From Calendula officinalis (Eukaryota > Streptophyta > Magnoliopsida > Asterales > Asteraceae), in the NCBI GenBank assembly GCA_963853835.1, contig OY970823.1, positions 60,707,845 to 60,771,844 of the forward strand: a stretch of 64,000 nt of DNA. The letters are read 5' to 3'. Below the pieces are notes generated by a model, which worked only from the letters and a program-made list of their open reading frames with translations, ran no database searches and was not told where the DNA came from. Shown here in pieces: positions 35,484-47,384 of this stretch. The stretch's first letter is position 1; each line of letters opens with the position of its first letter. Made by a program: the position numbers and the translations under genes.

Positions 35484-37090
35484 CTGAATATGATTATAAA
35501 TTTATTCTAATGTTAGTTTATATATGGGACCAATGTTATAAATCGTAGAAAGGAAATTAAGACGAGATGTTTAGCCTAATACATAATGAGAGATTATCTT
35601 TCTAATTACTTCCCAAACGAACCATGCTCAAAGAACCTCCAAACAAACACTATGTTTAGAAGTTATTCGTGGCTTGTTATATGGTATATACAATCTCCAT
35701 AGTTCATACTTACGGAATCCAATCCCTTTTAGAAACATAATAGCATGTAGAATTAAAACTAGGGCAAAATGCATAGAAGGGTAACCTACTTTCCATCAAA
35801 ATTCATTTAAGGTATGTACTTTTGTTTTGATCACTAAAGGGTAACATACTTTCATAAAGGTTGATCAAAGGATAACTTACTTTCATAAATGTTAATTAAA
35901 GGGTAACATACTCTCATAAAGATATATAAAAAGGGGGAAATGACTCACTCAACAAGTTTAATTTATTTGTTCCAACTAAAATGAACGATTACAAAAAAAG
36001 TAGTTCAAAGTGTACATGCTTCTTTGTTTCTAAATCATTTTACTCAAACAATAAATTCAAAAAAGGGTCGGTTCTTAAAGTTGAGCTTCTTCATGAGATG
36101 AGTCTTAAACTTGATTAACTTAGATCACTATATTAATTTTGTTTCCATACCTTAATCATTAGTTCAAGGAAAGAAGGAATTTTGGAATTTGAACGACGAA
36201 TTGATCAACTTTATTTTGACCTAGTTTGAAGGTTGTGAAACAAAACTAATCATATAAGCATTAAATAGTCATGTGGGAAACAAATAGAATAATTGATTAT
36301 CGGTAACCGATTTCACAAGTCACATTTTACTTTTTCATATACTTTTATGAAAGTAGGTTACCCTTTAGTAATCAAAACAAAAGTACATACCCTTAAATAA
36401 ACTTTGATGGAAAGTATCCTTTAGTGATCAAAACAAAAGTACATACCCTTAAATATAATTTGATGGAAAGTAGGTTACCCTTTTATGCATTTTGCCCTTA
36501 AAACTATACAACTAGTAAAAGTAATATTGAAATCTATAAAGACACATCTGAATGAATTTTTATAGGTAATGACCTGGTGGGTAAGGGCTCCTGAATAACT
36601 TCCTAAAAATTACCAGATGACTATGAAAAGTTTCGGAAATGATTAAACGACCATGACAACAGTTACGTTTACAGTTTTACACCTTCACTTAACGTTTTAC
36701 ACCTTCTAAACACATGCTATTTTTCTTTCTTTCGTGTTCGAAGAAAAGAATTCAAAATATTACGAGTATAAAAGATCGAAACCTACTTTTGCAGCATTAT
36801 TTTGTTTTTGAAAACCTATGGATTGCAATTTTAAAGAAAAACGATGTTGTAAGGTATAAACATGATGTGAAGGTGTTTCGAATTGAAATTGACTAATTGT
36901 TCATGATTCGATATTGAAGATTAAAGAATTAACATAATTAGTTTGTAACACGTTAAGAAAAATTTCTAAAACTGAGATCAAACAATAAAGGCAAGAAAGC
37001 AAAGTTTAATTACTTGTATAACGGAGCAAGAGAACTCCTGCAGTCGCCGTTAACGCAGCAAGAGAACGCCGGCTAGAGAAGAGGCGGAGT
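35484..37090 (-). promoter_or_regulatory. RPC6 5'UTR intron (1.5 kb) and leader exon
   Basis: GT-AG intron 35484-37013 on the minus strand. About half of it is one transposon (35762-36497). The leader exon from 37014 is GC-richer than its surroundings. The exact transcription start was not located. Confidence 0.6.
35762..36497. mobile_element. Mutator-type foldback MITE, 736 bp, in the RPC6 intron
   Basis: The ends GGGCAAAATGCAT / ATGCATTTTGCCC are flanked by an exact 9-bp duplication TTAAAACTA (35753-35761 and 36498-36506). The arms contain several repeats of GGGTAACATACTTTCAT on the left and the complement on the right (GTACATACCCTTAAAT twice). No coding capacity. Confidence 0.92.
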
Positions 37091-37099
37091 GATGATCGG

Positions 37100-38144
37100 T
37101 TTAGTTTCGTGGCTACCAAGTTTCCTAATAAACGAATTTATGATAAACAATGCTTTAAAATTGGTTGGGCCCACAAAATCAACATAAGGGAACATTTTCA
37201 CGCTCGTAGTAAAAGTATTAATTGTTAAAAAGATTATTTAATCAGTTGTGTAGATCAACTCACTAATTTAAATTTATTTTTTATAGAAAAAATGTATGCG
37301 TATAGAAACGAAATCCAAAATCATAAATAGATGATATTTACTTTAATTATATCTCACAATTGCGGGAGTATTAATACGAAGGCACGTACACGACACAATT
37401 GGCTATTTCGTGAAGCCTAAGTGGGCCTGGCGTCGTAGGCCCAGGATTGAGATCGAGATGGAATCATGGAAATCCTTATGGGCCTCAATAAGCTTTTGTC
37501 ACAAATGGGCCACTTTACCAGCGGGCCTGATAAGTGGACTTGTAATCTTGATCCACTGAAGGGTTCTAACCAATATTTTAAAATCCGATCATGGTTCAAC
37601 TGGTTGGTCAACCCGGGTTAAATACTATTTTTTTGTACAGCTAATGCACACCCTCTAAATCTACATTATTTATATTGACGCCGAGACTGGAACTCATAAC
37701 CTTGTGGGAACTAATTACCTTCCAAATAGTCTTCAAATTGATATCACCTTGACACCTTCCAAATTGATTTATTGTGGTTTTTAATCAAGTATTCAAACCG
37801 AAATCACATTGCTAATCGCCTTAATCACCTGATTTCCATGACTCGATTTCCAAAATCGCCTAATCACCTTACAAATCACCCGATTTCCCATTATTAGGTT
37901 TACAAAAATCTCTTAACCATCATCCAAATCGCGTGATTCAGTTTCCAATTTCGATGAATCATCTTCCAGAATTAAATTCAAAAGAAATTACATGTTACAA
38001 ATGGGTCACAAAAAGTTTCGGGGTCAGCCGGGTTTCACAAAAAAAAAAACGTTGGCTCATAACGGGTCGCTAATGAGCAAAGAATGGATACTTTTTACCC
38101 GCTCTCTGCTCTGGATCCCGGTTTAACTAGCCCATTGGATCGAT
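37100..38144. other. Intergenic, upstream of RPC6
   Basis: Includes the RPC6 promoter. From about 37720 to 37960 short GATTTCC/AAATCGCC words recur, a degenerate simple repeat. No gene. Confidence 0.4.
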
Positions 38145-39112
38145 AATATATAATATTTGTGAAGTCACTGAAATATATGCCTAATTTTAAAAGTAAAATG
38201 ATTGATTGATTGATCGTTACATAAAGTGAGAATTTAAATACATGCATGCAATCTAGTCATTTAACAACTCCCCATGTATGCATTAAATAATCGAAGGTCT
38301 TTTAGTTTTAATTGGGGAAATGTCATGGCGTGTGATCTGAACCAGAATGTTTGTTCTCTGTCATCAATCTACCTACATGCAACTGGACAACAATCCCGTT
38401 TTCTCTTATCTTACATGCACCTAATTCACAATCTCTATCTTTTGACCCGATACGAGCTAACCCATCCCAAAAACGTGATTGGATCCCATAGTCACAATGG
38501 TTCTTGACAAAATATTTCGTGGCTAATCATTGTTTCTTTGACATGTCGCTATATGCAACAAGCCACCAATTCTCTTTTCTCTTTTCTCTTTTTCCTAAGA
38601 CTCAGACCCAAAGTCCAAACTAACAAACAATTTTACTATGTATTTTGAAAATATCTCAAACAAGATAATTGTAATGGTATTATATATGGGTTTTGCTAAT
38701 GACAGCCCTTAGGGTTGTCACTAACATGCATAAAAAGCTTGTACATTGATTAAAAAAATAATATTCCTATAATTCAGGGGGTTGTCTTATGTGTATTTTG
38801 TCTTCTTAATTAGGGCTGTCATTAGCATTTTCCTAAATTTATTAATAAGATAAAGAGATAGCAGGGTTGTTGTCAAGTTGCATCTAGATAGATTGATGAT
38901 AGAGAACAAACATTCTGGTTCAGATCACACGCCATAACATTTTTCTGATTTAAATTAAAAGACCTACGGTTTAATACATAAAAAGAGAGTTGTTAGATTG
39001 CATGCTTGTGTTTAAATTCTCACTTTATGTAACGATCAATCAACCATCCATCCTTCTTTTATGAATTAGGCATATATTTCAGTAACTTCATAAATATTAT
39101 ATATATTCGCAA
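38145..39112. repeat. Large palindrome, about 250-bp arms
   Basis: The left arm (about 38145-38400) and right arm (about 38868-39112) are inverted copies. Shared words include CGTTACATAAAGTGAGAATT, GATCTGAACCAGAATGTTTG and AAATATATGCCTAATT. The 470-bp loop holds a small MITE. A related fragment occurs near 60395-60465. The frame at 38274-38507 lies in the left arm and is not a gene. Confidence 0.8.
38688..38832. mobile_element. Small MITE related to 32630-32796
   Basis: GGGTTTTGCTAATGACAGCC on the left and GGGCTGTCATTAGCA on the right, with inner CCCTTAGGG. No target duplication was seen, so the ends are approximate. Confidence 0.6.
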
Positions 39113-39182
39113 AAAAAATATATATTTATATGTCGGTGTACTACCCTAAAAAAACACTGGGTTAGCATTCACTTATGTAGTA

Positions 39183-39375
39183 TTCCCGCCGTCCCAATTA
39201 TATTGTCCATCTTTTTTTTTTTTGGCGTGTTCAAATTTTTTTATCAACTTGAAAATTCCACTAATCGAAAAATAATTAAGTGGTAAAGATGAAATTTTAT
39301 TAGGTAGACAGTGTAATAAATGTTTTTTTTAACTGTATGATTTTTGTCCGTGGACAAAATTTAGGATGGAGGGAG
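39183..39375. mobile_element. Stowaway-like MITE
   Basis: The ends TTCCCGCCGTCCCAATTA and GGATGGAGGGAG fit the plant Stowaway consensus loosely; TA at 39181-39182 and 39376-39377. About 193 bp. Confidence 0.65.
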
Positions 39376-39492
39376 TATAATATAAAAAAATAGTTCAAAC
39401 TTAAAAACTCCATATATTTTTAAGAGTAAATTACACGGATAGTCCCTTTGGTTTGACAAAAGTTTTGGATTTGGTCCCTAAGCCTCAGAAAT

Positions 39493-42234
39493 TGTGACAA
39501 CCCTCGAAAATCACGTATTTAATCCTACACTTATTTCAACCTAAATTCTTAGCTAACTTATTTATCATAGATAAAGTACCTATATCGGGTATAAGTATAA
39601 CAAAACTTATACATTTTATATTACTAGTACACATCAATAGTGATGCAGGTAATTATTTTTCTATGTTTGTACAACGATAACTGTAGGTTTGCGAGTTGAT
39701 GGCTAAACATAAACTTTAAACCGGAATCAAGATATAAACTTTATATTTTATATAGTGAAGTTTGAGTTAAATTAAAGTAACCGATACGAAAAAGGTGGTT
39801 CGAATCATTCTACACAATTAGATATGCAAGTATTAACATTTTACTAAAGTAACTTAATATATTCACGGAGTGATGTATTGTTTTAGTAAATGATCATATT
39901 CTAAAACTATGGAAAATCTCGGTTAAAACACGTTACAAACAAATGTATCACTAATAGTAAATATCTAACACCAATAATATTTAACATTTAAAATTTTGAA
40001 TACCATCTTATCTACTCTACCCACTAAGCCGGTACCCACCCGCCGGATTACCCGGTCAAACCCCCACCGTCTCATACACGTTTATTATTTCTTTCTATTA
40101 TTCTATTTAAATCCATAATACATTATCTCTCTCTCCCTCTAAACCTCAAACCAGAACAAGTAAATCACTCTCTCTCACCGAAAGAAAAACAAATTAAGAC
40201 TTGTCTCACTCATCCCTCACCTCCCTTGGGAAACCAGAAACCATCAACTTTTCTCTTTGTCTTTCCGGCGAAACATGGGTTTTGCCGGTGATACTTCGCG
40301 CAACCGGCAACTCTCCTGGCAACACATCAACTTCCAGCGATCGTGGTAACTCCGGCCTCCCTCTTTTTGACGTACAAACCAGGAGCCACCACCATTCCCC
40401 TTGGCTCCCTCTCCCGCGATCCCGAAACAGAAACAAACTCCATCTCCGGCGAACACAACAACAATCTCGCCCGAGCTCTCTACCTCCGGCGACAACCTTG
40501 CTCGACGACGCATATTTCACTTCTATCGACGCAACAACAACCGAAAACCAACTTCCGGCTAACTCAGAAGCACTCCGGTAAATCCTAGCGTATTCCCGGC
40601 GAGATCACTAGCACAGCGTTTCCGTCGCAGCAGCTCTTCCGCCGAGCTCAGTGAACCTCCCGCGAGGCCTTCTCGAGCTCTCTTTTGCTCTAGGTATAAG
40701 ACCTAACCCTTTTGATATTGTTTTTAGAGCATGCATGTGAGTGTCTCGTAAGACTGTATCCCGTCACCCTCGTACGTCGGTCGTGATTTCATGTTCGTGT
40801 GTGTGTGTTGCATCCGGTTTGTGAGTTCTCATATGATACTTGAAACCCACCAGAGGCCATCGATCTCATCGCGGTCTCTCGCACACACGTTTGAGTGTGT
40901 TGACGGATGTGCTCTGGTTTGTGTTTCCGTTTTCCTCCTTCCGTTGAAATCATCAGACATAAGCCCAAGTTTTATTTAGTGGTCCAGCTATTAAATTCGT
41001 AACCCAGACTTAGACCCAACTCTATTTTAATCACAATTAGTTTAAGCCCAGTCACACTTGTTTGTTTCTGCCCAACATCCATGACAAGCCCAAATTACGT
41101 TTTTATCAATTTAAGAATTGATAATCACTTATGGGATAATTAAACTAAAACTTTAATAATTTTGTATAATAATAATTATTATTTAATGGATAAATTAAAT
41201 ATTTATTTTGACCATGATTTAGTTACTTCAAACCAAAGTGCAACGAATTCCAAACTTGATTAAATTCAATAAACATAAACATATATAATATACGGGTCCA
41301 ACCTCATCAAGTCACCATCGTATCGCCCGAGTCTAGATTCGTAGTAAGGGAATTTCCATGCATCATATAGACTAGGAGTGTCTTTGAGACAGTCACTTAT
41401 TTTAATATATCTATGCGTTTAGGACGCTAGGATCAGCTGGTTGGAAACCACGTTATTACTACATTTTGCTAGCATCGCATAAGGTGAGTTTCACGGCCCC
41501 ACTCTTACTATTTTTATAACTATTTTAACTGGGGGAGAAAACATATACTATTCAACTATTTTGCAATAAATAATCCTTGTGTAATCATTGTTGTAAACAC
41601 GTACCTACCATGAAGGACAAACGGACCATATTGCGAGTCCACGTTTAACAGTAATCATTAACTAATGTGTTAGCCAAGGAATATAGAGATAGTACTATCG
41701 GGATTGATCCCCCGCTCATGGCTAGTTATGCGCTAGCCTAACCGTGTTTGAGCTTTATATTCTAACAATTAGATTTATGGTTTGATTATAGGCTCTTTGA
41801 TTATACCTTAACTTGTATTGCTTCGCGAGCTTGCGAGGGATTATGCATTGCACCTAAAACTATTTTTGTACATGATTTGTACGCAACGATTTTGATGATA
41901 CTCTTATGGATTCACAAAACCTGTGAACTCACCAACCATTGTGTTGACACTTTTTCTATATGTTTTCTCAGGTAACGGAAACTAAGTCATTTCAAGATTC
42001 TTTTTGTCAAGGATTGTCATGCATTGGTTTTTCAAGAATAAGTCTTTATGACAAGTCTTTCATTTTCAAACATTTATTTTGGTTTATGTTTAAACATTTT
42101 CTTTTTGATTTTGTAACGACATTGGCAATCCATTTTTTTTATTTATTTATGCGAAGTTACTATTATTGATGTGTTATGTTGCTAATTAGTCGCACCTTGT
42201 TCTTCCGCAAAACCAATTTTGGCGGGGTGTGACA
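39493..42234 (+). repeat. LTR 1 (5' outer LTR)
   Basis: Starts and ends with TGTGACA. Inside are a promoter-like stretch (CTATTTAAATCC near 40105 followed by CT-rich DNA), a GC-rich leader at 40200-40690 and a possible intron (40694-41971). Diagnostic bases are C39624, G39645, T42198 and G42224. Confidence 0.96.
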
Positions 42235-44457
42235 GATTGGTATCAGAGACATTGGTTATAGTGAATTAGCGTGAGTCTAGTCTATAACCGGAAAAGATTT
42301 TGGTTCAAAACATGTTCGCATCATGTATAGTTGCATCACACATAAAAAGTGCATTTTATGTAGAGTCGCATATCATATCCCTCCCCTGACCTACTACTAG
42401 GAGTTTTACTTGTCCTACTCCTACATTAGATAGAGAACTCTTAGTGTATTGGTTAGTTATACATGAATCTATATGCGAGACCTATTACAATATATCGTAT
42501 ACTCAATACACTATACTACACTTTCACTTCACACTTACTCCACATGCCTTACACCTAAATTTAACCCCTTATCTACACGTACACGAAAACATGAAATCGA
42601 AATTTCTACAGAACGTCTACAAGCACTGAATATGTTGGCTACTTTACTCGATTTGATAATGAGTGTCCTCACACATCATGGACAACCTTCACTATAAACA
42701 TACCTACACGCGCACCACGTATCGTAATGACACAATATATACATTAAATATCCTTCTTCCATATTGTACGCACGAATGTATAGTAACCTTAACTCTATTT
42801 TCTATCTCACTAATCATGAAACTCGAAAGAGTTGTCGCATGATCGACGACTGAATGTCTACCCATCAACTTCTAAAGCAATGAAACGAAAATACAAAATT
42901 TGTAACACGTCATCTTTAAGATGTGTTTAAAATAAATTCTAAGAACAACTCCTAAATTCATGTAATTTTATGTGAAGATAAGATTTCAAATTTCCCTAGA
43001 ATCGATAATGCAACCCTTGAAATTTCACATTCAATTTAATAAGAAAACACTCATATTAATGAATGAACAATATGAAGTGATAATGATGACAAAATATTGT
43101 ACTATGATATTATAAAAACGGGTGGCCAACGTATTTATAATTACATAGTACAATGTGGAGTTATCGAAGTCATGGATTATTGAAAAGAACAATTGAATAT
43201 GCATCCTTAGTATATGTACAAGGAAACAATCAGTCAACAACAAATCAAAGATATATCCACCATACGAAGCTACTAGATTATAATATTAAAGAACTTACTA
43301 GGATTTTCACCTCTCTCGTCAAATTAAATTCAAAGCAAAACTAATCCTAATAGCCTCATCGATGCAACTAAAATTTGAAATATTTAAAAGTTGCAAATTG
43401 GGTTTGGCCAAGTTTGATTTTAAAGATTTCTTGAAGTCAATAATGTTATATCGCCAAATTGAATACAAAAAGTTGTTAAAATGGAATTTACAAACATCAA
43501 ATGTTATATAAAGTTTAGGTCTTCTTTTTAAAAAGGTCAAATACGCATAAATGCACAATAAGAACGTACTATAAGTTACTTATCGTTTAGACAAAATATT
43601 ATTTTCTATAAAAGCAAGACATGCCACAAAATTCATGTAGATACGTTTTAAGAAAATGCTAAATATGTCTATTCCATTTGTTGTAGTGTATTCCAACCTA
43701 CATTTGAAAATACGTACTTTGACCCAAGTTTTCAACATTATGGCATGCAAAGTTAAAAGCTTTTATATGAATTTTTTTATATTCTAGAAGTATACTTGGC
43801 ACAAAGTAAAGTAGTAGATAGTCATTTCTTTTCTTTTTCATCCTACACAACGACTTAAATTGAAATATAGATACATATCGCGGTTCGGTTACATATTATT
43901 TAAGTTTATCGATTCGATTATATATAATTTTCGCTTGCTTAATTTATAAGATTTATTATATGGGTGAATATTTATAATATTATTTTTAATAAAAGTCCAT
44001 TTTGTATAAGGAACGACTAATTGACCAACTATAAAATTTTACTTACTCGAAAATTAACATGCGTACCGATAACTCCTAACATAAGTTCAAAGAAAATGAA
44101 GAAATTTCAAATACTAAAAATTTAAAACTCATTTTGAACCCTACAAATTCGTACCTAAATCTCTCAAATCAGAGGATGAGCACCGCTTCCCAAACCATAA
44201 AGTATAAATTTTATGGCACGACAATAGTAGCCCTATCCAAAGAAATCACTAACTTCGTCATTTTCTGCGACGAGACACACCGAGGATTAAATTTCGTATT
44301 AACATAAAGTAATAACAACTAAAGGAACTAATAATACACAATGATATTTAGAGATGTCAATAAACAACAAATCTACTTACTTCAATTGTGGTTAAACCGA
44401 TCACTAAAGGAGCTATTGCCCCAAGTTAAAGTTAATAATAATAATAATAATAATAAC

Positions 44458-44493
<36 letters not shown>

Positions 44494-44642
44494 AATTAAA
44501 AAAAAAAAATTAAAAAATTTATGTTTCTCTTAAATAACCATAACCTTTAAAATCTAATGGGACGGAAGTATCTATATTTTTTTTTAAACTAGTATTACGT
44601 TGTTTTAAATTTCGGGACGAAATTTCTTTAACGGGAGGAGAA
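42235..44642 (+). mobile_element. Internal region 1 of the retrotransposon, non-coding
   Basis: 2408 bp between LTR 1 and LTR 2. The primer-binding site is at 42238-42248 and the polypurine tract at about 44632-44641. No gag, protease, reverse transcriptase or integrase motif in any frame; the longest frames are under 80 codons. An AAT microsatellite lies at about 44433-44490. It resembles a large non-autonomous (LARD-like) element that needs proteins from a partner. Confidence 0.85.
42238..42248 (+). other. Primer-binding site, initiator Met-tRNA type
   Basis: TGGTATCAGAG, three bases after the end of LTR 1; complementary to the 3' end of plant initiator tRNA-Met. The same site follows LTR 2 at 47388-47398. 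Confidence 0.9.
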
Positions 44643-47384
44643 TGTGACAACCCTCGAAAATCACGTATTTAATCCTACACTTATTTCAACCTAAATTCTT
44701 AGCTAACTTATTTATCATAGATAAAGTACCTATATCGGGTATAAGTATAACAAAACTTATACATTTTATATTATTAGTACACATCAATAGTGATACAGGT
44801 AATTATTTTTCTATGTTTGTACAACGATAACTGTAGGTTTGCGAGTTGATGGCTAAACATAAACTTTAAACCGGAATCAAGATATAAACTTTATATTTTA
44901 TATAGTGAAGTTTGAGTTAAATTAAAGTAACCGATACGAAAAAGGTGGTTCGAATCATTCTACACAATTAGATATGCAAGTATTAACATTTTACTAAAGT
45001 AACTTAATATATTCACGGAGTGATGTATTGTTTTAGTAAATGATCATATTCTAAAACTATGGAAAATCTCGGTTAAAACACGTTACAAACAAATGTATCA
45101 CTAATAGTAAATATCTAACACCAATAATATTTAACATTTAAAATTTTGAATACCATCTTATCTACTCTACCCACTAAGCCGGTACCCACCCGCCGGATTA
45201 CCCGGTCAAACCCCCACCGTCTCATACACGTTTATTATTTCTTTCTATTATTCTATTTAAATCCATAATACATTATCTCTCTCTCCCTCTAAACCTCAAA
45301 CCAGAACAAGTAAATCACTCTCTCTCACCGAAAGAAAAACAAATTAAGACTTGTCTCACTCATCCCTCACCTCCCTTGGGAAACCAGAAACCATCAACTT
45401 TTCTCTTTGTCTTTCCGGCGAAACATGGGTTTTGCCGGTGATACTTCGCGCAACCGGCAACTCTCCTGGCAACACATCAACTTCCAGCGATCGTGGTAAC
45501 TCCGGCCTCCCTCTTTTTGACGTACAAACCAGGAGCCACCACCATTCCCCTTGGCTCCCTCTCCCGCGATCCCGAAACAGAAACAAACTCCATCTCCGGC
45601 GAACACAACAACAATCTCGCCCGAGCTCTCTACCTCCGGCGACAACCTTGCTCGACGACGCATATTTCACTTCTATCGACGCAACAACAACCGAAAACCA
45701 ACTTCCGGCTAACTCAGAAGCACTCCGGTAAATCCTAGCGTATTCCCGGCGAGATCACTAGCACAGCGTTTCCGTCGCAGCAGCTCTTCCGCCGAGCTCA
45801 GTGAACCTCCCGCGAGGCCTTCTCGAGCTCTCTTTTGCTCTAGGTATAAGACCTAACCCTTTTGATATTGTTTTTAGAGCATGCATGTGAGTGTCTCGTA
45901 AGACTGTATCCCGTCACCCTCGTACGTCGGTCGTGATTTCATGTTCGTGTGTGTGTGTTGCATCCGGTTTGTGAGTTCTCATATGATACTTGAAACCCAC
46001 CAGAGGCCATCGATCTCATCGCGGTCTCTCGCACACACGTTTGAGTGTGTTGACGGATGTGCTCTGGTTTGTGTTTCCGTTTTCCTCCTTCCGTTGAAAT
46101 CATCAGACATAAGCCCAAGTTTTATTTAGTGGTCCAGCTATTAAATTCGTAACCCAGACTTAGACCCAACTCTATTTTAATCACAATTAGTTTAAGCCCA
46201 GTCACACTTGTTTGTTTCTGCCCAACATCCATGACAAGCCCAAATTACGTTTTTATCAATTTAAGAATTGATAATCACTTATGGGATAATTAAACTAAAA
46301 CTTTAATAATTTTGTATAATAATAATTATTATTTAATGGATAAATTAAATATTTATTTTGACCATGATTTAGTTACTTCAAACCAAAGTGCAACGAATTC
46401 CAAACTTGATTAAATTCAATAAACATAAACATATATAATATACGGGTCCAACCTCATCAAGTCACCATCGTATCGCCCGAGTCTAGATTCGTAGTAAGGG
46501 AATTTCCATGCATCATATAGACTAGGAGTGTCTTTGAGACAGTCACTTATTTTAATATATCTATGCGTTTAGGACGCTAGGATCAGCTGGTTGGAAACCA
46601 CGTTATTACTACATTTTGCTAGCATCGCATAAGGTGAGTTTCACGGCCCCACTCTTACTATTTTTATAACTATTTTAACTGGGGGAGAAAACATATACTA
46701 TTCAACTATTTTGCAATAAATAATCCTTGTGTAATCATTGTTGTAAACACGTACCTACCATGAAGGACAAACGGACCATATTGCGAGTCCACGTTTAACA
46801 GTAATCATTAACTAATGTGTTAGCCAAGGAATATAGAGATAGTACTATCGGGATTGATCCCCCGCTCATGGCTAGTTATGCGCTAGCCTAACCGTGTTTG
46901 AGCTTTATATTCTAACAATTAGATTTATGGTTTGATTATAGGCTCTTTGATTATACCTTAACTTGTATTGCTTCGCGAGCTTGCGAGGGATTATGCATTG
47001 CACCTAAAACTATTTTTGTACATGATTTGTACGCAACGATTTTGATGATACTCTTATGGATTCACAAAACCTGTGAACTCACCAACCATTGTGTTGACAC
47101 TTTTTCTATATGTTTTCTCAGGTAACGGAAACTAAGTCATTTCAAGATTCTTTTTGTCAAGGATTGTCATGCATTGGTTTTTCAAGAATAAGTCTTTATG
47201 ACAAGTCTTTCATTTTCAAACATTTATTTTGGTTTATGTTTAAACATTTTCTTTTTGATTTTGTAACGACATTGGCAATCCATTTTTTTTATTTATTTAT
47301 GCGAAGTTACTATTATTGATGTGTTATGTTGCTAATTAGTCGCACCTTGTTCTTCCGCAAAACCAATTTTGGCGGGGTGTGACA
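44643..47384 (+). repeat. LTR 2 (middle LTR, hybrid)
   Basis: 2742 bp. The left-end diagnostic bases (T44774, A44795) match LTR 3, while the right-end ones (T47348, G47374) match LTR 1, so the copy is a recombinant of the two outer LTRs. Confidence 0.93.

Noticed and set aside
38274..38507. 77-codon frame in the palindrome
   Set aside because: Lies entirely in one arm of a non-coding inverted repeat.
40201..40581. 126-codon frame repeated in each LTR (also 45351-45731, 50495-50875)
   Set aside because: It begins with TTG, overlaps long frames on the other strand, and lies in a GC-rich LTR leader with no protein resemblance; not called as a gene.
42235..44642. Short frames in the retrotransposon internal region as gag or pol remnants
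   Set aside because: No zinc knuckle, protease, reverse transcriptase or integrase motif seen; all frames are under 80 codons.
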